This document shows, piece by piece, positions 26,391-36,397 of a DNA stretch of 64,000 nucleotides (position 1 is its first letter; each line of letters starts with the position of its first letter). The notes beneath the pieces were generated by a model, which had not been told where the DNA came from, did not search any database, and worked only from the letters and a program-made list of their open reading frames with translations. The stretch is from positions 112,365-176,364 of the forward strand of contig WRLE01000005.1 of NCBI GenBank assembly GCA_009777775.1. Reading direction: 5' to 3'. The stretch comes from Oscillospiraceae bacterium (GTDB lineage: Bacteria; Bacillota; Clostridia; Oscillospirales; Oscillospiraceae). The position numbers and the translations under genes are program-made.

Positions 26391-27500
26391 TTATATATTC
26401 ATTGTTGCGGCGAATGTTCTGAATAGTGATTCGTTTTCGTAGAACATATCCATATCTCCTGCGTTATAGAGCATGAGTCCTTCCCACCATGAATCTGCGT
26501 AGACCCAGGCGATGGTGTGTTCAAATACTAGCATATAGCCAGATTTTCCATTATCGAAATAGAAAACTTCATAATAAACACATTCGTCTAAAACATCGGC
26601 AAGAGGTGCATCAATAATATTGCCTAGAACAAAATCCACAAAACCATAGTCTTCCTCGCTACTAATGAATATCCATTCCATGTCTTCTTCGGCACGGAAT
26701 TCATATGACCAATGGGGTGGAATTTTTATCTTACCGTCAATGTTTAGCCAATTGTTGATATTATCGGTTTCATTTGACATTGTTTCATCTTCATTTTCAT
26801 CACCAATTATCGGTATGCTAGGAATAGGAAGCCCAGATGGTTCTTCGGATGAATTACTCGAATCAGTTGGTATTTCGGGTATAGAGATGCCAGCAGGACT
26901 TTCATTTGTTTCGTCAATGGTGTCTGCTTCGTCAATATCTTCAATATCATCTTCACCGTCAGTGCTGTCTTCTTGTGTTGAGCTTGGTAAATTTGAAACA
27001 GAAGGTATGTTTATACTTGAAAAGCCTCCTGTTGCGCTTTCTGTTTCTTCGGTTCTTCGATTGTTAAGTATTAATATGATTGCGATAATACTTCCGATAA
27101 TAGTCACTGCCACTATAGATAAAACGAGGGGGAGTTTGCTTCTTTTTCGTAGATTGTCCTCAGGTGCTGGTTCTATTTGGATTGGCACAACCTGCGCCTC
27201 GCTTTGTTCTTCGGGCTCATCATTAGTTAGAATCTCGTTTAGCTCCTGGGCTTCGTCTTGCTCTTGTGTTTCTTCTTGTATTTCTTCTTGCTCCGCAGAG
27301 TCGTCGGCAGATTGTATCAAATCAGACTCCTCAGGCTTGTCAACGATTTGTTCTTCAATACTCTCCATTTGTGTTTGTTCAATTGTTTCAAGCTGCTCGT
27401 TGTTGTTTGTCTGGGTCTCTCCAACTGCTGTTCCACAGGATGGGCAGAACTTAATATTTTCTTCTAAGGATTTTCCACATTCGGAACAAAACTTTGCCAT
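26391..27500 (-). CDS. Zinc-ribbon single-pass membrane protein
   Basis: 369 residues. N-terminal double zinc ribbon FCSECGK...FCPSCG (residues 4-22), an acidic Glu/Gln-rich segment to about 115, one membrane helix (LPLVLSIVAVTIIGSIIAII), a long Ser/Asp/Glu-rich linker, then a C-terminal globular domain of about 120 residues beginning INNWLNIDGKIKIPPHWSYE. The arrangement suggests a cytoplasmic ribbon and an extracytoplasmic C-domain. The domain is not one I recognise. It is monocistronic, with GAGG upstream of the start. Confidence 0.72.
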   Translation of the reverse strand: MAKFCSECGKSLEENIKFCPSCGTAVGETQTNNNEQLETIEQTQMESIEEQIVDKPEESDLIQSADDSAEQEEIQEETQEQDEAQELNEILTNDEPEEQSEAQVVPIQIEPAPEDNLRKRSKLPLVLSIVAVTIIGSIIAIILILNNRRTEETESATGGFSSINIPSVSNLPSSTQEDSTDGEDDIEDIDEADTIDETNESPAGISIPEIPTDSSNSSEEPSGLPIPSIPIIGDENEDETMSNETDNINNWLNIDGKIKIPPHWSYEFRAEEDMEWIFISSEEDYGFVDFVLGNIIDAPLADVLDECVYYEVFYFDNGKSGYMLVFEHTIAWVYADSWWEGLMLYNAGDMDMFYENESLFRTFAATMNI

Positions 27501-27730
27501 AATGTATACCTCATAATATGTTTAAAATACATATTTTTTATTTCATAGAATTTAAAATATTATACATTATTAAAACAAATAATGCTACTAGTATTATTTA
27601 TTTTACCTTAGTATATAACAATACATGCTACAAGTCGCGGGGTATTATGTAGGTATAAACCGTGTCATCCTAGAGCATTAGCGAAGGCTCTTACTACGAC
27701 TAAATTGCTGTCTATTAAGATTGCCACGTC

Positions 27731-27780
27731 GCAACGCTGCTCGCAATGACACTGGATTGTTACTCCATGACCAGTAACAA
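27731..27780 (-). repeat. Dispersed intergenic repeat, copy 2
   Basis: On the minus strand, 27731-27764 matches 11940-11973 at 31 of 34 positions. A GTTACTGGTC motif beside it (27769-27778 on the minus strand) recurs inverted at copy 1. The surrounding 372 bp gap (27501-27872) otherwise holds an AT-rich stretch and a terminator. Confidence 0.55.
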
Positions 27781-27789
27781 ATGCATATA

Positions 27790-27835
27790 AACCTCAAAGG
27801 AACCTTAGTGTTGACTAAGGTTCCCTTGAGATTTT
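27790..27835. terminator. Intrinsic terminator
   Basis: AACCTCAAAGGAACCTTAGT (27790-27809) pairs with the segment 27814-27832 with a single G-T type difference, followed by TTTT. It lies downstream of the minus-strand chemoreceptor. Confidence 0.75.
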
Positions 27836-27872
27836 ATTGATAGGACTATGAAACATAAATTCCTTTGTGAGT

Positions 27873-29657
27873 TTATTGAATGCCGCTGGTGAGCAAGGGT
27901 TGTCTTTGCATTTCTAAAAGTTTAAATTGTGCCATAGTAGCAGCAAGCAAATCTGATTGTCCGCTCATTTCCTGAGAAGCGGCTGCACTTTCTTGGGCAG
28001 TGGCACTATTTTGTTGGACAACCTGCGCCACTTGATCTATACCTGTATTGATTTGATCGATTGCTGATGATTGTTCCTCTGAATATCTTGATATTTGTGC
28101 AACAATGTCTGCGCTTTTGTTTATACCATCTACAATTTCTTCAAAGGATTCTGAAGTTTCGTTTGCTATATTTAATCCGAGATTAGCTATTTCAATTGAT
28201 TGTTCGATTAATCCACTGGTATCTTCTGCTGCTTCTGCACTCTTTGCGGCTAGATTACGTACTTCCTCTGCGACAACCGCAAAGCCTTTGCCATGCTGAC
28301 CTGCCCTTGCAGCTTCCACCGCAGCATTAAGAGCTAGAATATTCGTTTGGAAAGCAATATCATCTATTACTTTTATGACTTTACTAATTTTATTGCTGGC
28401 TTCGTTGATGTCTTTAACAGCTTGCATCATCAGATTCATCTTTTCGCTACCCATTTTTGCGCTGTCAAGGATTTCTCCAGATAAATCCACCGCTTCCTTT
28501 GCTATGCTGGCATTTTGATTTGTCTTATCGGCTATGTCGCTAATGGATGCTGATAATTGCTCAATGGCTGCTGCTTGCTCTGTGCTGCCTTGGGCAAGGG
28601 TTTGTGCACTGTCTGAAACTTGCTTCGCACCAATGGAAACTTGATGAGCAGAATCGTTGATGTCTATGAAGAGCCCATTTAAGCTGTCAACCATCTTTTT
28701 CAAAGATACACCCATGGTGTCGTCTTCGGAGCGAGGTTCAATGTGGACAGTCAAGTCGCCGTCTGCAAGGCGTTCCACCATATCTCTTTGCTCGCTGATA
28801 CCTTCGGTGAGTTTTTCAAAGGCTTGTTCCAACACTCCAAATAATCCAGCTTTATCCTTGTCGCTGGCATGTTCTGTAACATTAAGCCTACCATCGGCAA
28901 GATCCTTAGCAACATCGGTAAGCTTGTATATTGGGTCAGCGATTCTTTTTGAAAATAGATATGATAAAAACAAAGATATTACTAATAATCCTAGGGCAAC
29001 ACTGATCATAAGGATTAGGGTTTGCCTTGTAGCTCTACTACCAGCTGCAACGCTTGCTGCTATGAATTCATCTATGTCGTTTACATAGTTTCCTGTACCG
29101 ACTTCCCAACCTATACCTTCATGGTATAGGCTATAGGTGCGCTTAGGTTCTGCCACATCAGGATTTTGGCTACCCATCCTTGGGAAGTATACATCATTAT
29201 AACCACCATCAGATAGTTTACCTTGGCTAATTAAATTTCTGATAAAAAAAGTACCTTGTGCATCGAGTTCATCAAATCTGTTTGTACCTTCTTTGGCTGA
29301 ACCGTATAAAGCAATGCAATAACCATCGTCTTGATGTACCCAAAAATAGTTATTACCATAATCGTAGCGCAGTTCTCGAACCAATTCTTGCGCTTGTGCT
29401 TTTGCTTCGGCTTCTGTCAATTCGCCGCTTTGCCATTTGTTATAATAGAAGTCGAACATGCTATAGGTATTTTGTGTAAGCATTTTAATTTGCTCATCGA
29501 AACTTTCGTGGAGGCTTTCCTCCAGTGTTTTAATATGATTATTTCCCGCTCCCACAAAGAGGAAAACAGACAAAGTAATCAATACTGCGATTATAAATAT
29601 ATTGATTGCCAGCGTGATTGTAGTTATTTGAAATTTTATGCCCCTGTTTTTAAACAT
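27873..29657 (-). CDS. Methyl-accepting chemotaxis protein with Cache sensor
   Basis: 594 residues. Membrane helix 1 (about 10-33), an extracytoplasmic single Cache domain containing [20 protein letters not shown] and [18 protein letters not shown], membrane helix 2 (about 210-232), HAMP, then the signalling domain with its tip [20 protein letters not shown]. Single Cache domains of this type often bind small organic acids, but the ligand is not readable. No CheWR-docking pentapeptide is obvious at the C-terminus. The start follows AAGGGG. No che genes are in the window. Confidence 0.92.
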   Translation of the reverse strand: MFKNRGIKFQITTITLAINIFIIAVLITLSVFLFVGAGNNHIKTLEESLHESFDEQIKMLTQNTYSMFDFYYNKWQSGELTEAEAKAQAQELVRELRYDYGNNYFWVHQDDGYCIALYGSAKEGTNRFDELDAQGTFFIRNLISQGKLSDGGYNDVYFPRMGSQNPDVAEPKRTYSLYHEGIGWEVGTGNYVNDIDEFIAASVAAGSRATRQTLILMISVALGLLVISLFLSYLFSKRIADPIYKLTDVAKDLADGRLNVTEHASDKDKAGLFGVLEQAFEKLTEGISEQRDMVERLADGDLTVHIEPRSEDDTMGVSLKKMVDSLNGLFIDINDSAHQVSIGAKQVSDSAQTLAQGSTEQAAAIEQLSASISDIADKTNQNASIAKEAVDLSGEILDSAKMGSEKMNLMMQAVKDINEASNKISKVIKVIDDIAFQTNILALNAAVEAARAGQHGKGFAVVAEEVRNLAAKSAEAAEDTSGLIEQSIEIANLGLNIANETSESFEEIVDGINKSADIVAQISRYSEEQSSAIDQINTGIDQVAQVVQQNSATAQESAAASQEMSGQSDLLAATMAQFKLLEMQRQPLLTSGIQ

Positions 29658-29820
29658 AATTAAATACCCCTTAGTATTAATAAAAGATAAATATACCGCT
29701 ATTTCATTTTATCGTTAAAAACTTACAAAACATGACTGTTCCCAAGGTAAAATTAGTAAATTTTTTCTAAGAAAACTAGGTAAATTTAACCCAGTTTTCA
29801 TCAATTAGACAATAAATAAT

Positions 29821-29857
29821 CACAGCCCTTATTTTCGTTGGGTACAGAAGGGCTGTG
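29821..29857 (-). terminator. Terminator of the chromate-transporter operon
   Basis: CACAGCCCTT (29821-29830) pairs with AAGGGCTGTG (29848-29857). Only the minus-strand operon reads into it. Confidence 0.65.
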
Positions 29858-29903
29858 TCATACTGTTATAAATATATTAAAGTCGAATGTTTGTCACCAA
29901 ATA

Positions 29904-30470
29904 TTAGAAACGAAAGACCATTCCAATGACCGCACTGGCGGCGAGAAAGGCAACAGGGTGTAAGTTTTTAAATTTGTTGGATAAAGCAAATATCACAAGA
30001 GCCAAGCATATTCCTTTGAAATTAAATAGACTAATGAGCAAGCCTGTATCTTGCCAGAGAGCCTCCTGAAACAGTGATAATCGAAGCACTGCAAGACCTG
30101 CTGAACATATTAATGCAAGTGATGCTGGGCGAAGTCCATAGAAAGCCGCATCAATGTATTGGCTATCTTTGAACTTGTATAAAAGTCTAGCAATGATACA
30201 AGCAATGATGATGCTTGGTGTAATTAGTCCCAAGGTGGCGACTATACCACCGGTGAGACCTGCAACGGTATATCCCACATAGGTTGCCATGTTCACTCCG
30301 ATGGGTCCTGGAGTTGCTTCTGAAATGGCTATCATGTCCATGAGCTGCTGTATGGTGAACCAGCCAGTTTTTTCTGATATTTCTTGTAGAAAGGGAATAG
30401 TTGCCAGTCCTCCACCGAAGACGAACAAACCTGTTTTGAAAAACTCGTAAAATAGCTGGAAGTATATCAT
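29904..30470 (-). CDS. Chromate transporter (CHR family), second half-protein
   Basis: 188 residues, hydrophobic, with about five or six helices. The N-terminal signature FFKTGLFVFGGGLATIPFLQ and EATPGPIGVNMATYVGY match the CHR domain. It is a single-domain (short) CHR protein that must pair with a second half. Its start overlaps the stop of the upstream CHR gene by 4 bp. The physiological substrate of such pairs is often unknown despite the name. Confidence 0.87.
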   Translation of the reverse strand: MIYFQLFYEFFKTGLFVFGGGLATIPFLQEISEKTGWFTIQQLMDMIAISEATPGPIGVNMATYVGYTVAGLTGGIVATLGLITPSIIIACIIARLLYKFKDSQYIDAAFYGLRPASLALICSAGLAVLRLSLFQEALWQDTGLLISLFNFKGICLALVIFALSNKFKNLHPVAFLAASAVIGMVFRF

Positions 30471-31015
30471 TTCGCCTTCATAACCTTTCTGAGCATTTGT
30501 ATTGCAATTCCTGTGGTTCCGGCGACAGCCACCATTATCGCCACTGGAAGGCTAGTCAGAACAGAAAGCAAAAACACCAAGGAAAAGAGTACAAGGGTTG
30601 ATTTATCGATTATTGCTTGTTTCCACAGCCTTATGACTGTGTTGATTATCAAAACGCTGACACATACCCTTATGCCAGCAAAGGCGTTTTGAACAAGCTC
30701 AATTTCAGCAAAATTCGTCAATAGAGCTGCGATTATAGTAATGATTACCAAAGAGGGAAACACTGCTCCTATTGCAGCTATTATCCCACCAAAAACTTTC
30801 TTTTGTTTGTAACCAACAAAAACAGCTGCATTAGCAGCTATGATTCCCGGAAGGCATTGGCTGACAGAAAAATAGTCTATCATTTCAGTTTCGCTCAACC
30901 AAGCCTTTTTAGATACAAGTTCTCGCTGAAACATGGGAAGCATGGAATAACCGCCACCGAAGGAAACTGCGCCAATATATGTAAATGTAAAAAATAATTG
31001 CAAATAGACCTTCAA
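30467..31015 (-). CDS. Chromate transporter (CHR family), first half-protein
   Basis: 182 residues with YIGAVSFGGGYSMLPMFQ and SQCLPGIIAANAAVFVGY, the CHR motifs. The preferred start is a TTG at 31015, because GGAGG lies 7 bases before it. The longer in-frame GTG at 31033 would place that ribosome-binding site inside the coding region. It overlaps its partner gene by 4 bp and follows degV closely, so degV-chr-chr is likely one operon. Confidence 0.85.
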   Translation of the reverse strand: MKVYLQLFFTFTYIGAVSFGGGYSMLPMFQRELVSKKAWLSETEMIDYFSVSQCLPGIIAANAAVFVGYKQKKVFGGIIAAIGAVFPSLVIITIIAALLTNFAEIELVQNAFAGIRVCVSVLIINTVIRLWKQAIIDKSTLVLFSLVFLLSVLTSLPVAIMVAVAGTTGIAIQMLRKVMKAK

Positions 31016-31032
31016 CTTACACCTCCACGGCA

Positions 31033-31920
31033 CTATAATGAGTCAGGGAGCTCATATTTAACTTCCTTTGTACTATAAATCAAACCAACGGTACCTGGTC
31101 CAACGTGTAATCCAATTACAGGACCGATTGAACATAGTTCTATATTAACATCTGGATACATCACCATTAGTTGTTTTTTCATTTCGAGGGCTTTTTCTTC
31201 AGAATTAATATGACCAATATAAATGCCTTCCAAGCCATATTTTTCGCTGTCTTGGGATAGTACCTTGTATATTTTGGAAATTGCGCTATCTAAACCCCTT
31301 GTCTTACCATATAAATGGGTCATCCCTTTTGTCATATCAACGGTGAGGATCGTATTTATATCGAATATCCTACCCAGCAAGGCTGATGCTGTGCCAATAC
31401 GGCCACCTTTTTTAAGAAAGTTTAATGTCTTGGGGGTGAAATAGAAATGGATTTTGCTACGTGCCGATATAGCTGCATCAACAACCTGGGAGAAAGAAGA
31501 ACCGTTAGTAGCAGATTTGACTGCTTCTAGCACAATATAGCCCAAAGCCATACAATTTGTATATGAATCGATGATTTCTATTTGCCTGTCGGGGAAGTCT
31601 GCTGTTAATTCGGCCTTTGCGCTTAGAGCATGGTGATATGTACCGCTCATGGCAGAAGATAGAAATATTGCAATAATATCATCACCTGCTTCTAAAACTT
31701 CCCTAAAAATTGTTTCCAGCTCCCAGGGCGATGGTTGGGATGATGTTGGAATCACGTTGTCTCTGCGTATCTTTTCATAAAAGTATTCGTAGTCAACTTT
31801 ATCCTCGTCATATGATTCATCGGGAAAATGAACACTCAGGGGTATAATTAAAATATTCAATTCCTTTGCAATATCATTGCTTATGTATGAGGTGGAGTCG
31901 CTGATTATACGTATACCCAT
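31033..31920 (-). CDS. DegV-family fatty-acid-binding protein
   Basis: 295 residues matching DegV from IRIISDSTSYISNDIAKELN through TSQPSPWELETIF and FLSSAMSGTYHHALSA to the C-terminal GPVIGLHVGPGTVGLIY. DegV proteins bind fatty acids and, as FakB, present them to the kinase FakA. No fakA is in view. The length is typical. It lies immediately upstream of the chromate transporter pair on the minus strand. Confidence 0.9.
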   Translation of the reverse strand: MGIRIISDSTSYISNDIAKELNILIIPLSVHFPDESYDEDKVDYEYFYEKIRRDNVIPTSSQPSPWELETIFREVLEAGDDIIAIFLSSAMSGTYHHALSAKAELTADFPDRQIEIIDSYTNCMALGYIVLEAVKSATNGSSFSQVVDAAISARSKIHFYFTPKTLNFLKKGGRIGTASALLGRIFDINTILTVDMTKGMTHLYGKTRGLDSAISKIYKVLSQDSEKYGLEGIYIGHINSEEKALEMKKQLMVMYPDVNIELCSIGPVIGLHVGPGTVGLIYSTKEVKYELPDSL

Positions 31921-32018
31921 AATTTTACCCCTTGTTTGTAATAATGCTTTAATAGTGCTTATATTAGTATATCACAAAGGGCTTAAAATAGACAATGGGT
32001 AGATATTATTATTTTTTG

Positions 32019-32157
32019 TTGATATTTTTGACTTTTTTGTAGTATACTATTAGCGTCATTGTCTTGTGTCATCGTCTTAGTCATACTTGAAACTGGATGC
32101 AAGATGACAATGAAAATTTTGTCAGCTAGTACTGGTTTTTATATACCAAGTGCTAGT
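32019..32157 (+). promoter_or_regulatory. Promoter and structured leader of the UroD-family gene
   Basis: TTGATA (32019-32024), 18 bp, TATACT (32043-32048), then about 120 bases of leader with two imperfect hairpins. The first joins CATTGTC and GACAATG. The second joins CTAGTACTGGT and ACCAAGTGCTAG (near 32127-32157). No known riboswitch class is recognised. Confidence 0.4.
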
Positions 32158-32178
32158 ATGTATGAAAGGTGAGTGCAT

Positions 32179-33273
32179 ATGAAATACGAAAGACCGACAT
32201 TCATGCAAGAAGGTGTGGAGGTATACAACCTTCCAAGACCAGGAACCACAGAGACCCTTGCAGTTCCAAAACCTGATTATCCTATTACTCCAAAGGAGAA
32301 TTTTTACCGAGCAGCAAAAAGGGACAATCCTCTTTGGGTCCCCAACTCCATGACAGAATTTGATTCCTACGCGATTGGTACAGGTGTTGGCATTCCAAAC
32401 CAATCCCAATGGGGTGGCACAGAACGCAGAGAGTTCACAGATGCCTGGGGTGTTATAAATGTCTGGGTGCCAGAGGTTGGCGCTCCGATGAATAAACCAG
32501 GTTGGGCGTTTATGGACGATGTAACCCAATGGGAAGAAAAAGTAAAGTTTCCCGAATGGGGAGAGAACTGGGAAGAAGCCGCCAAAGTGTTTCTTGACAC
32601 AAGATATAATCCGGACAGGCCTCTTAGAGCAAGCCTTGGTCAAGGGGTATCAGAGCGCCTGGTTCAATTGATGGGTGGATATGAGCTGTTTTGCGAAGCC
32701 ATCATGCTGGAACCTGAAGCTTGCCGTGCTTTCTTCGACCGTTTTGCAGATTATACCATTGAAATGGTAGAACGTATGCTGGAGCTTGTACCATATGATC
32801 TCATCAACTATAATGATGATTGGGGTACGGAAAAGGCCACATTCTGGTCTAGCCAAATAATGGAAGACCTAATTTACGAACCAACGAAACGTATTATTGA
32901 TGCTTGCAAGTCAAAGGGTGCTGCTTTCGAACTACATTGCTGCGGTCATATAGAGCCTTTTGTGCCTTATATGATTTCAATGGGAGTGGATTTTCTACAG
33001 ATTCAACGTAGAGCAAATGATATGCCAAAGTTAAAGGAACTCTATGGCGATAAAATCGGCTTTGCTGCATCTATTGAAGGTCTTGTTGCAGGTCAGCAGC
33101 TTACCACAGACGAGTATTGCGAAAAAATCCGCAACACCATCGACATCTACGGCAGTGGTGGTGGAATGTACATGGCTGCCAGGGGAGCAACCGATGAGCT
33201 AACATGGGCTGGAGCTTCAGAGCAATACTACTATAGCCGTGAGTTTTATGACAAAGAACAAGGCAGAGATTAA
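32179..33273 (+). CDS. Uroporphyrinogen decarboxylase-family protein
   Basis: 364 residues, UroD superfamily. The HxC motif is present as LHCCGHIEPF, but the third Cys of MtaA-type zinc sites is absent. NYNDDWGTEK and GGGMYMAARG are typical of the long, uncharacterised clostridial branch. The start is the ATG at 32179 behind AAAGGTGAG; a GTG two codons earlier is less well placed. It is the closest relative in layout to the protein at 45224 (same DDW segment). A methyltransferase role is inferred from the superfamily, not shown. It is monocistronic, with its own structured leader. Confidence 0.78.
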   Translation: MKYERPTFMQEGVEVYNLPRPGTTETLAVPKPDYPITPKENFYRAAKRDNPLWVPNSMTEFDSYAIGTGVGIPNQSQWGGTERREFTDAWGVINVWVPEVGAPMNKPGWAFMDDVTQWEEKVKFPEWGENWEEAAKVFLDTRYNPDRPLRASLGQGVSERLVQLMGGYELFCEAIMLEPEACRAFFDRFADYTIEMVERMLELVPYDLINYNDDWGTEKATFWSSQIMEDLIYEPTKRIIDACKSKGAAFELHCCGHIEPFVPYMISMGVDFLQIQRRANDMPKLKELYGDKIGFAASIEGLVAGQQLTTDEYCEKIRNTIDIYGSGGGMYMAARGATDELTWAGASEQYYYSREFYDKEQGRD

Positions 33274-33350
33274 TTATCTAAGCTTATACAGTCTATAAAA
33301 TGAGTGGAGACTCTAATTTCCTGTGGGTCAAAGATAAATGGAGCCAATAA

Positions 33351-35282
33351 ATGATTGTTATATCCATTCAAAACATAAAAAAAGCATTTGTCGAGGGAGT
33401 AAATGTCCTTGATGGCATTACTTTTAACCTAAATGAGGGTGAGCGCGTCGGACTTCTCGGTAAAAACGGAGCAGGGAAGACGACGTTGCTCAAACTCATA
33501 TGTGGAGAAATTTCTGAAGATGAAGGCTCTATAATGGTGCATCCCAGTAAAAGCATTGGACTTATTTCCCAGATTCCTGTTTTCCCTACCCATTATACCG
33601 CTGACGATGTGCTCAGAACAGCTTTTACCAACTTGACATCAATAAAAGCTCAAATGGAAAAATTAGAAGAAAAGATGCTTCATGACTCAAATGCCGAAAC
33701 GCTTAAAGCTTACGATGCTCTTGCTTTTGAGTATGAACGTTCTGGTGGATATACCATTGAAATTGAATTAAATCGAGTTGTCAACGGCTTACGGATTCCC
33801 CAAGAGCAAAGGGAGCAGCTTTTCGATTCCCTCTCTGGTGGGGAAAAGACAAGGATAAACCTTGCTCGTCTCATACTAGAAAATACCGAGATACTCCTTC
33901 TGGACGAACCAACAAACCATCTCGATATGAGGGGAACAGAATGGTTGGAGGAGTTTTTAAGCAAGTTTAAAGGTACAGTGCTGGTGGTTTCCCACGATAG
34001 GTATTTTTTAGACAAAACGATTAATCGAGCCATTGAAATTGCTGATGGAAAGGCTGCGTTTTATAGTGGTAATTATAGCTTCTATGTTGAAGAAAGAAAA
34101 AGACGCTTTGATGAGCAACTGAGTAGATACGAAAGGGAACAGGCAGAGGCAAAACGATTGCGAGATGCTGCTGCCCGTTTACATTCATGGGGTACTGGTA
34201 ATGAGATGCTGATGAAAAAGTCTCGTTCTATTCTAAAACGCGCCGAAAGAGCAATCACGACTGAAAAACCTAATAAGGATAAATCTCTCCAAGTAAAGTT
34301 TGGCGAAAAGGAGTTTCAAGCGGACACTGTTTTAACCATACGAGATTTGTCAAAATCATATAATGAACGCAAGCTTTTTGAAATACAGGATTTGGAAGTA
34401 AAAGGCAACCAGCGTATAGCGATTATCGGCGACAATGGGACAGGTAAAACAACCTTGGTTAAATTGATTATGGGCTTAGAGCCTCCTGATAATGGCAGCA
34501 CTAAGCTTGGTCCTTCGGTGAAAGCTGCGTATTTACCTCAAATCATTAACTTTGAGAACCCTCGCCGCTCAATAGTTGATACTATGGTATATGGACTCGA
34601 TATTAGCCCGCAAATGGCTAGAAATAGGCTTGGTGCTTTTAATTTTTCCGGAAGTGATGTATACAAATCTGTGGGTGATTTGTCTGGAGGGGAAAAAAGT
34701 AGGTTACGATTATGTATGCTAATGCAAAATGAAATAAACTTGCTCATTTTAGACGAACCCACTAACCATCTGGATTTAGCTTCAAGAGAGTGGATTGAAG
34801 AAGCTGTTGACAATTATGGCGAAACATTAATATTTATTTCCCATGACAGATATTTTATAGATAAATTTGCCACAAGGATATGGGACTTAAACGATGGTGT
34901 TTTCACAGACTTCATTGGGACTTTTAGCGATTACTATGAAAAAAAAGTAGCTAATAATCAATTCGAGAACGAAAGTACAGCTAAAAGGAATAATAAAAAA
35001 GGACAATCTAAAGGCAACGGGCTTCTTTCATCTAGCACTGCGGCTTCAAAATCTCAAAGAAAAAAACCATCTGATATACAAAAGGAAATCAGACGGCTAG
35101 AGCGAGAAATTGATGCTCTTGAAAACAAAATAATCGATATAGCTAGCTCGAAAGAGGAATTTTCAACTAATTACGAAAAATTAATGGAGCTTGATGGACA
35201 GGAAGCTTTGTTACAGGAGCAATTGGATGAGCTTTATATGCAATGGGTAGAATTGAGCGAAGAAATTGAAATAAAGACATAA
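33351..35282 (+). CDS. ABC-F family ATPase with C-terminal coiled coil
   Basis: 643 residues, with two complete ABC domains: Walker A GKNGAGKT and GDNGTGKT, signatures LSGGEKTR and LSGGEKSR, and Walker B LDEPTNHLD in both. A charged inter-domain linker (about residues 240-310) and a C-terminal coiled coil (IQKEIRRLEREIDALENKII onward) match Uup-type ABC-F factors. They act on ribosomes or nucleic acid, unlike membrane transporters. In contrast to the ABC-F at 181, both sites look catalytic. The gene is followed 31 bp later by tsaB, so it may be co-transcribed. Confidence 0.9.
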   Translation: MIVISIQNIKKAFVEGVNVLDGITFNLNEGERVGLLGKNGAGKTTLLKLICGEISEDEGSIMVHPSKSIGLISQIPVFPTHYTADDVLRTAFTNLTSIKAQMEKLEEKMLHDSNAETLKAYDALAFEYERSGGYTIEIELNRVVNGLRIPQEQREQLFDSLSGGEKTRINLARLILENTEILLLDEPTNHLDMRGTEWLEEFLSKFKGTVLVVSHDRYFLDKTINRAIEIADGKAAFYSGNYSFYVEERKRRFDEQLSRYEREQAEAKRLRDAAARLHSWGTGNEMLMKKSRSILKRAERAITTEKPNKDKSLQVKFGEKEFQADTVLTIRDLSKSYNERKLFEIQDLEVKGNQRIAIIGDNGTGKTTLVKLIMGLEPPDNGSTKLGPSVKAAYLPQIINFENPRRSIVDTMVYGLDISPQMARNRLGAFNFSGSDVYKSVGDLSGGEKSRLRLCMLMQNEINLLILDEPTNHLDLASREWIEEAVDNYGETLIFISHDRYFIDKFATRIWDLNDGVFTDFIGTFSDYYEKKVANNQFENESTAKRNNKKGQSKGNGLLSSSTAASKSQRKKPSDIQKEIRRLEREIDALENKIIDIASSKEEFSTNYEKLMELDGQEALLQEQLDELYMQWVELSEEIEIKT

Positions 35283-35313
35283 AAACATACACGATGGGAA
35301 GAAGGTAGCAAAA

Positions 35314-35997
35314 TTGCTTATACTTGCTATGGAATCATCTGGGAATCCTGCCTCTGTTGCATTGTGTTCCGATGGGATGCTTTTAGCTCAATATTTTCAA
35401 AATAGCGAACTGACCCACAGTAAGACCTTGCTCGTTATGGCTCATTCAATGCTGGACAACCTGAATGTTTCAATTTCTGATTTGGACTTAATTGCCGTTG
35501 CCAATGGTCCCGGATCCTTTACCGGAGTGAGAATAGGAGTATCTGCCGCAAAGGGTTTAGCCTGGGGTGGTGATATTCCAATTTGTGGCATTTCAACTTT
35601 GGAAGCGATGGCATACCAGATCGGCGAAAGTAGTTATGTAATTTGCTCAGTTATGGATGCTCGGCGGAGTCAAGTGTATAATGCTCTTTTTCAGCACAGC
35701 GGTAATGATGTAAATAGGCTTTGCATCGACCGAGCTATTTCCCTTGATGATTTGGCATCTGAGTTAAAAAGCATCAATGCTCAATATCTCCTAGTGGGAG
35801 ATGGTGCACAGCTTGTATTTGAGCATATGTCTAACATCGGTATAACATGTAAAATAGCCCCCGAACTACTAAAATACCAAACAGCTTATGGAGTAGCACG
35901 AGCAGCCGAAAAAGCAAAAATAACCCCAGTTACGGATCTAGAACCAATGTACCTACGCCCATCTCAAGCGGAGAGAGAAAATACTATTAATAATTAA
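35314..35997 (+). CDS. tsaB: tRNA threonylcarbamoyladenosine biosynthesis protein TsaB
   Basis: 227 residues. LILAMESSGNPASVALC, FTGVRIGVSAAKGLAWG and SVMDARRSQVYNALF are TsaB hallmarks of the ASKHA fold. TsaB acts with TsaD and TsaE in transferring the threonylcarbamoyl group to A37 of ANN-reading tRNAs. The start is a TTG behind GAAGGTAG. The next ATG is five codons inside and would remove the first beta strand. The 3' end overlaps the convergent tsaE gene by 11 bp. tsaD is not in the window. Confidence 0.88.
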   Translation: MLILAMESSGNPASVALCSDGMLLAQYFQNSELTHSKTLLVMAHSMLDNLNVSISDLDLIAVANGPGSFTGVRIGVSAAKGLAWGGDIPICGISTLEAMAYQIGESSYVICSVMDARRSQVYNALFQHSGNDVNRLCIDRAISLDDLASELKSINAQYLLVGDGAQLVFEHMSNIGITCKIAPELLKYQTAYGVARAAEKAKITPVTDLEPMYLRPSQAERENTINN

Positions 35998-36397
35998 TTG
36001 AGATTCTTCTTGTGTTTCCTCCGTGGGTTTCGATTGTTACTTTTATTGTGTTTTCTGGAAATGCTTTTGATACTTTTTCGCTCCATTCTACTACACATAC
36101 GCCGTGGCGCGATATGTAGTCATCCCAGCCGATGTCGAATAATTCGTTTTCGTTTTCGAGACGATACATATCGAAATGAAACAAGGGGAGCTTTCCAGGA
36201 TACTCGTTTACTATGGTAAAAGTTGGGCTTGTTATATCCATTAAAATGCCTAGCCCCAATGCGATACCTCGAGTAAAGGCGGTTTTGCCAGCACCCAAGC
36301 CACCATAAAGGGCAACAATGCTTCCAGAAACAAGAGTCTTTCCCAGTTTTTCCCCCTGCTCAATTGTTTCCCTTTCGCTATATGTGACAATTGTCAT
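35987..36397 (-). CDS. tsaE: tRNA threonylcarbamoyladenosine biosynthesis ATPase TsaE
   Basis: 136 residues. Walker A GGLGAGKTAFTRGI, SPTFTIVNEY and FHFDMYRLENENELFDIGWD are characteristic of TsaE, the small ATPase of the t6A complex. The start at 36397 is set by GAGGTGGAGCA; the longer frame upstream lacks a site. It is convergent with tsaB and overlaps its end by 11 bp, so partners of one complex are encoded tail to tail. Usually they are in the same operon and orientation. Confidence 0.9.
   Translation of the reverse strand: MTIVTYSERETIEQGEKLGKTLVSGSIVALYGGLGAGKTAFTRGIALGLGILMDITSPTFTIVNEYPGKLPLFHFDMYRLENENELFDIGWDDYISRHGVCVVEWSEKVSKAFPENTIKVTIETHGGNTRRISINY

Noticed and set aside
32048..32178. 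Cobalamin riboswitch upstream of a UroD gene
   Set aside because: No GCCACTG-type B12 box or other cobalamin-riboswitch core could be found here or upstream of the other UroD genes.
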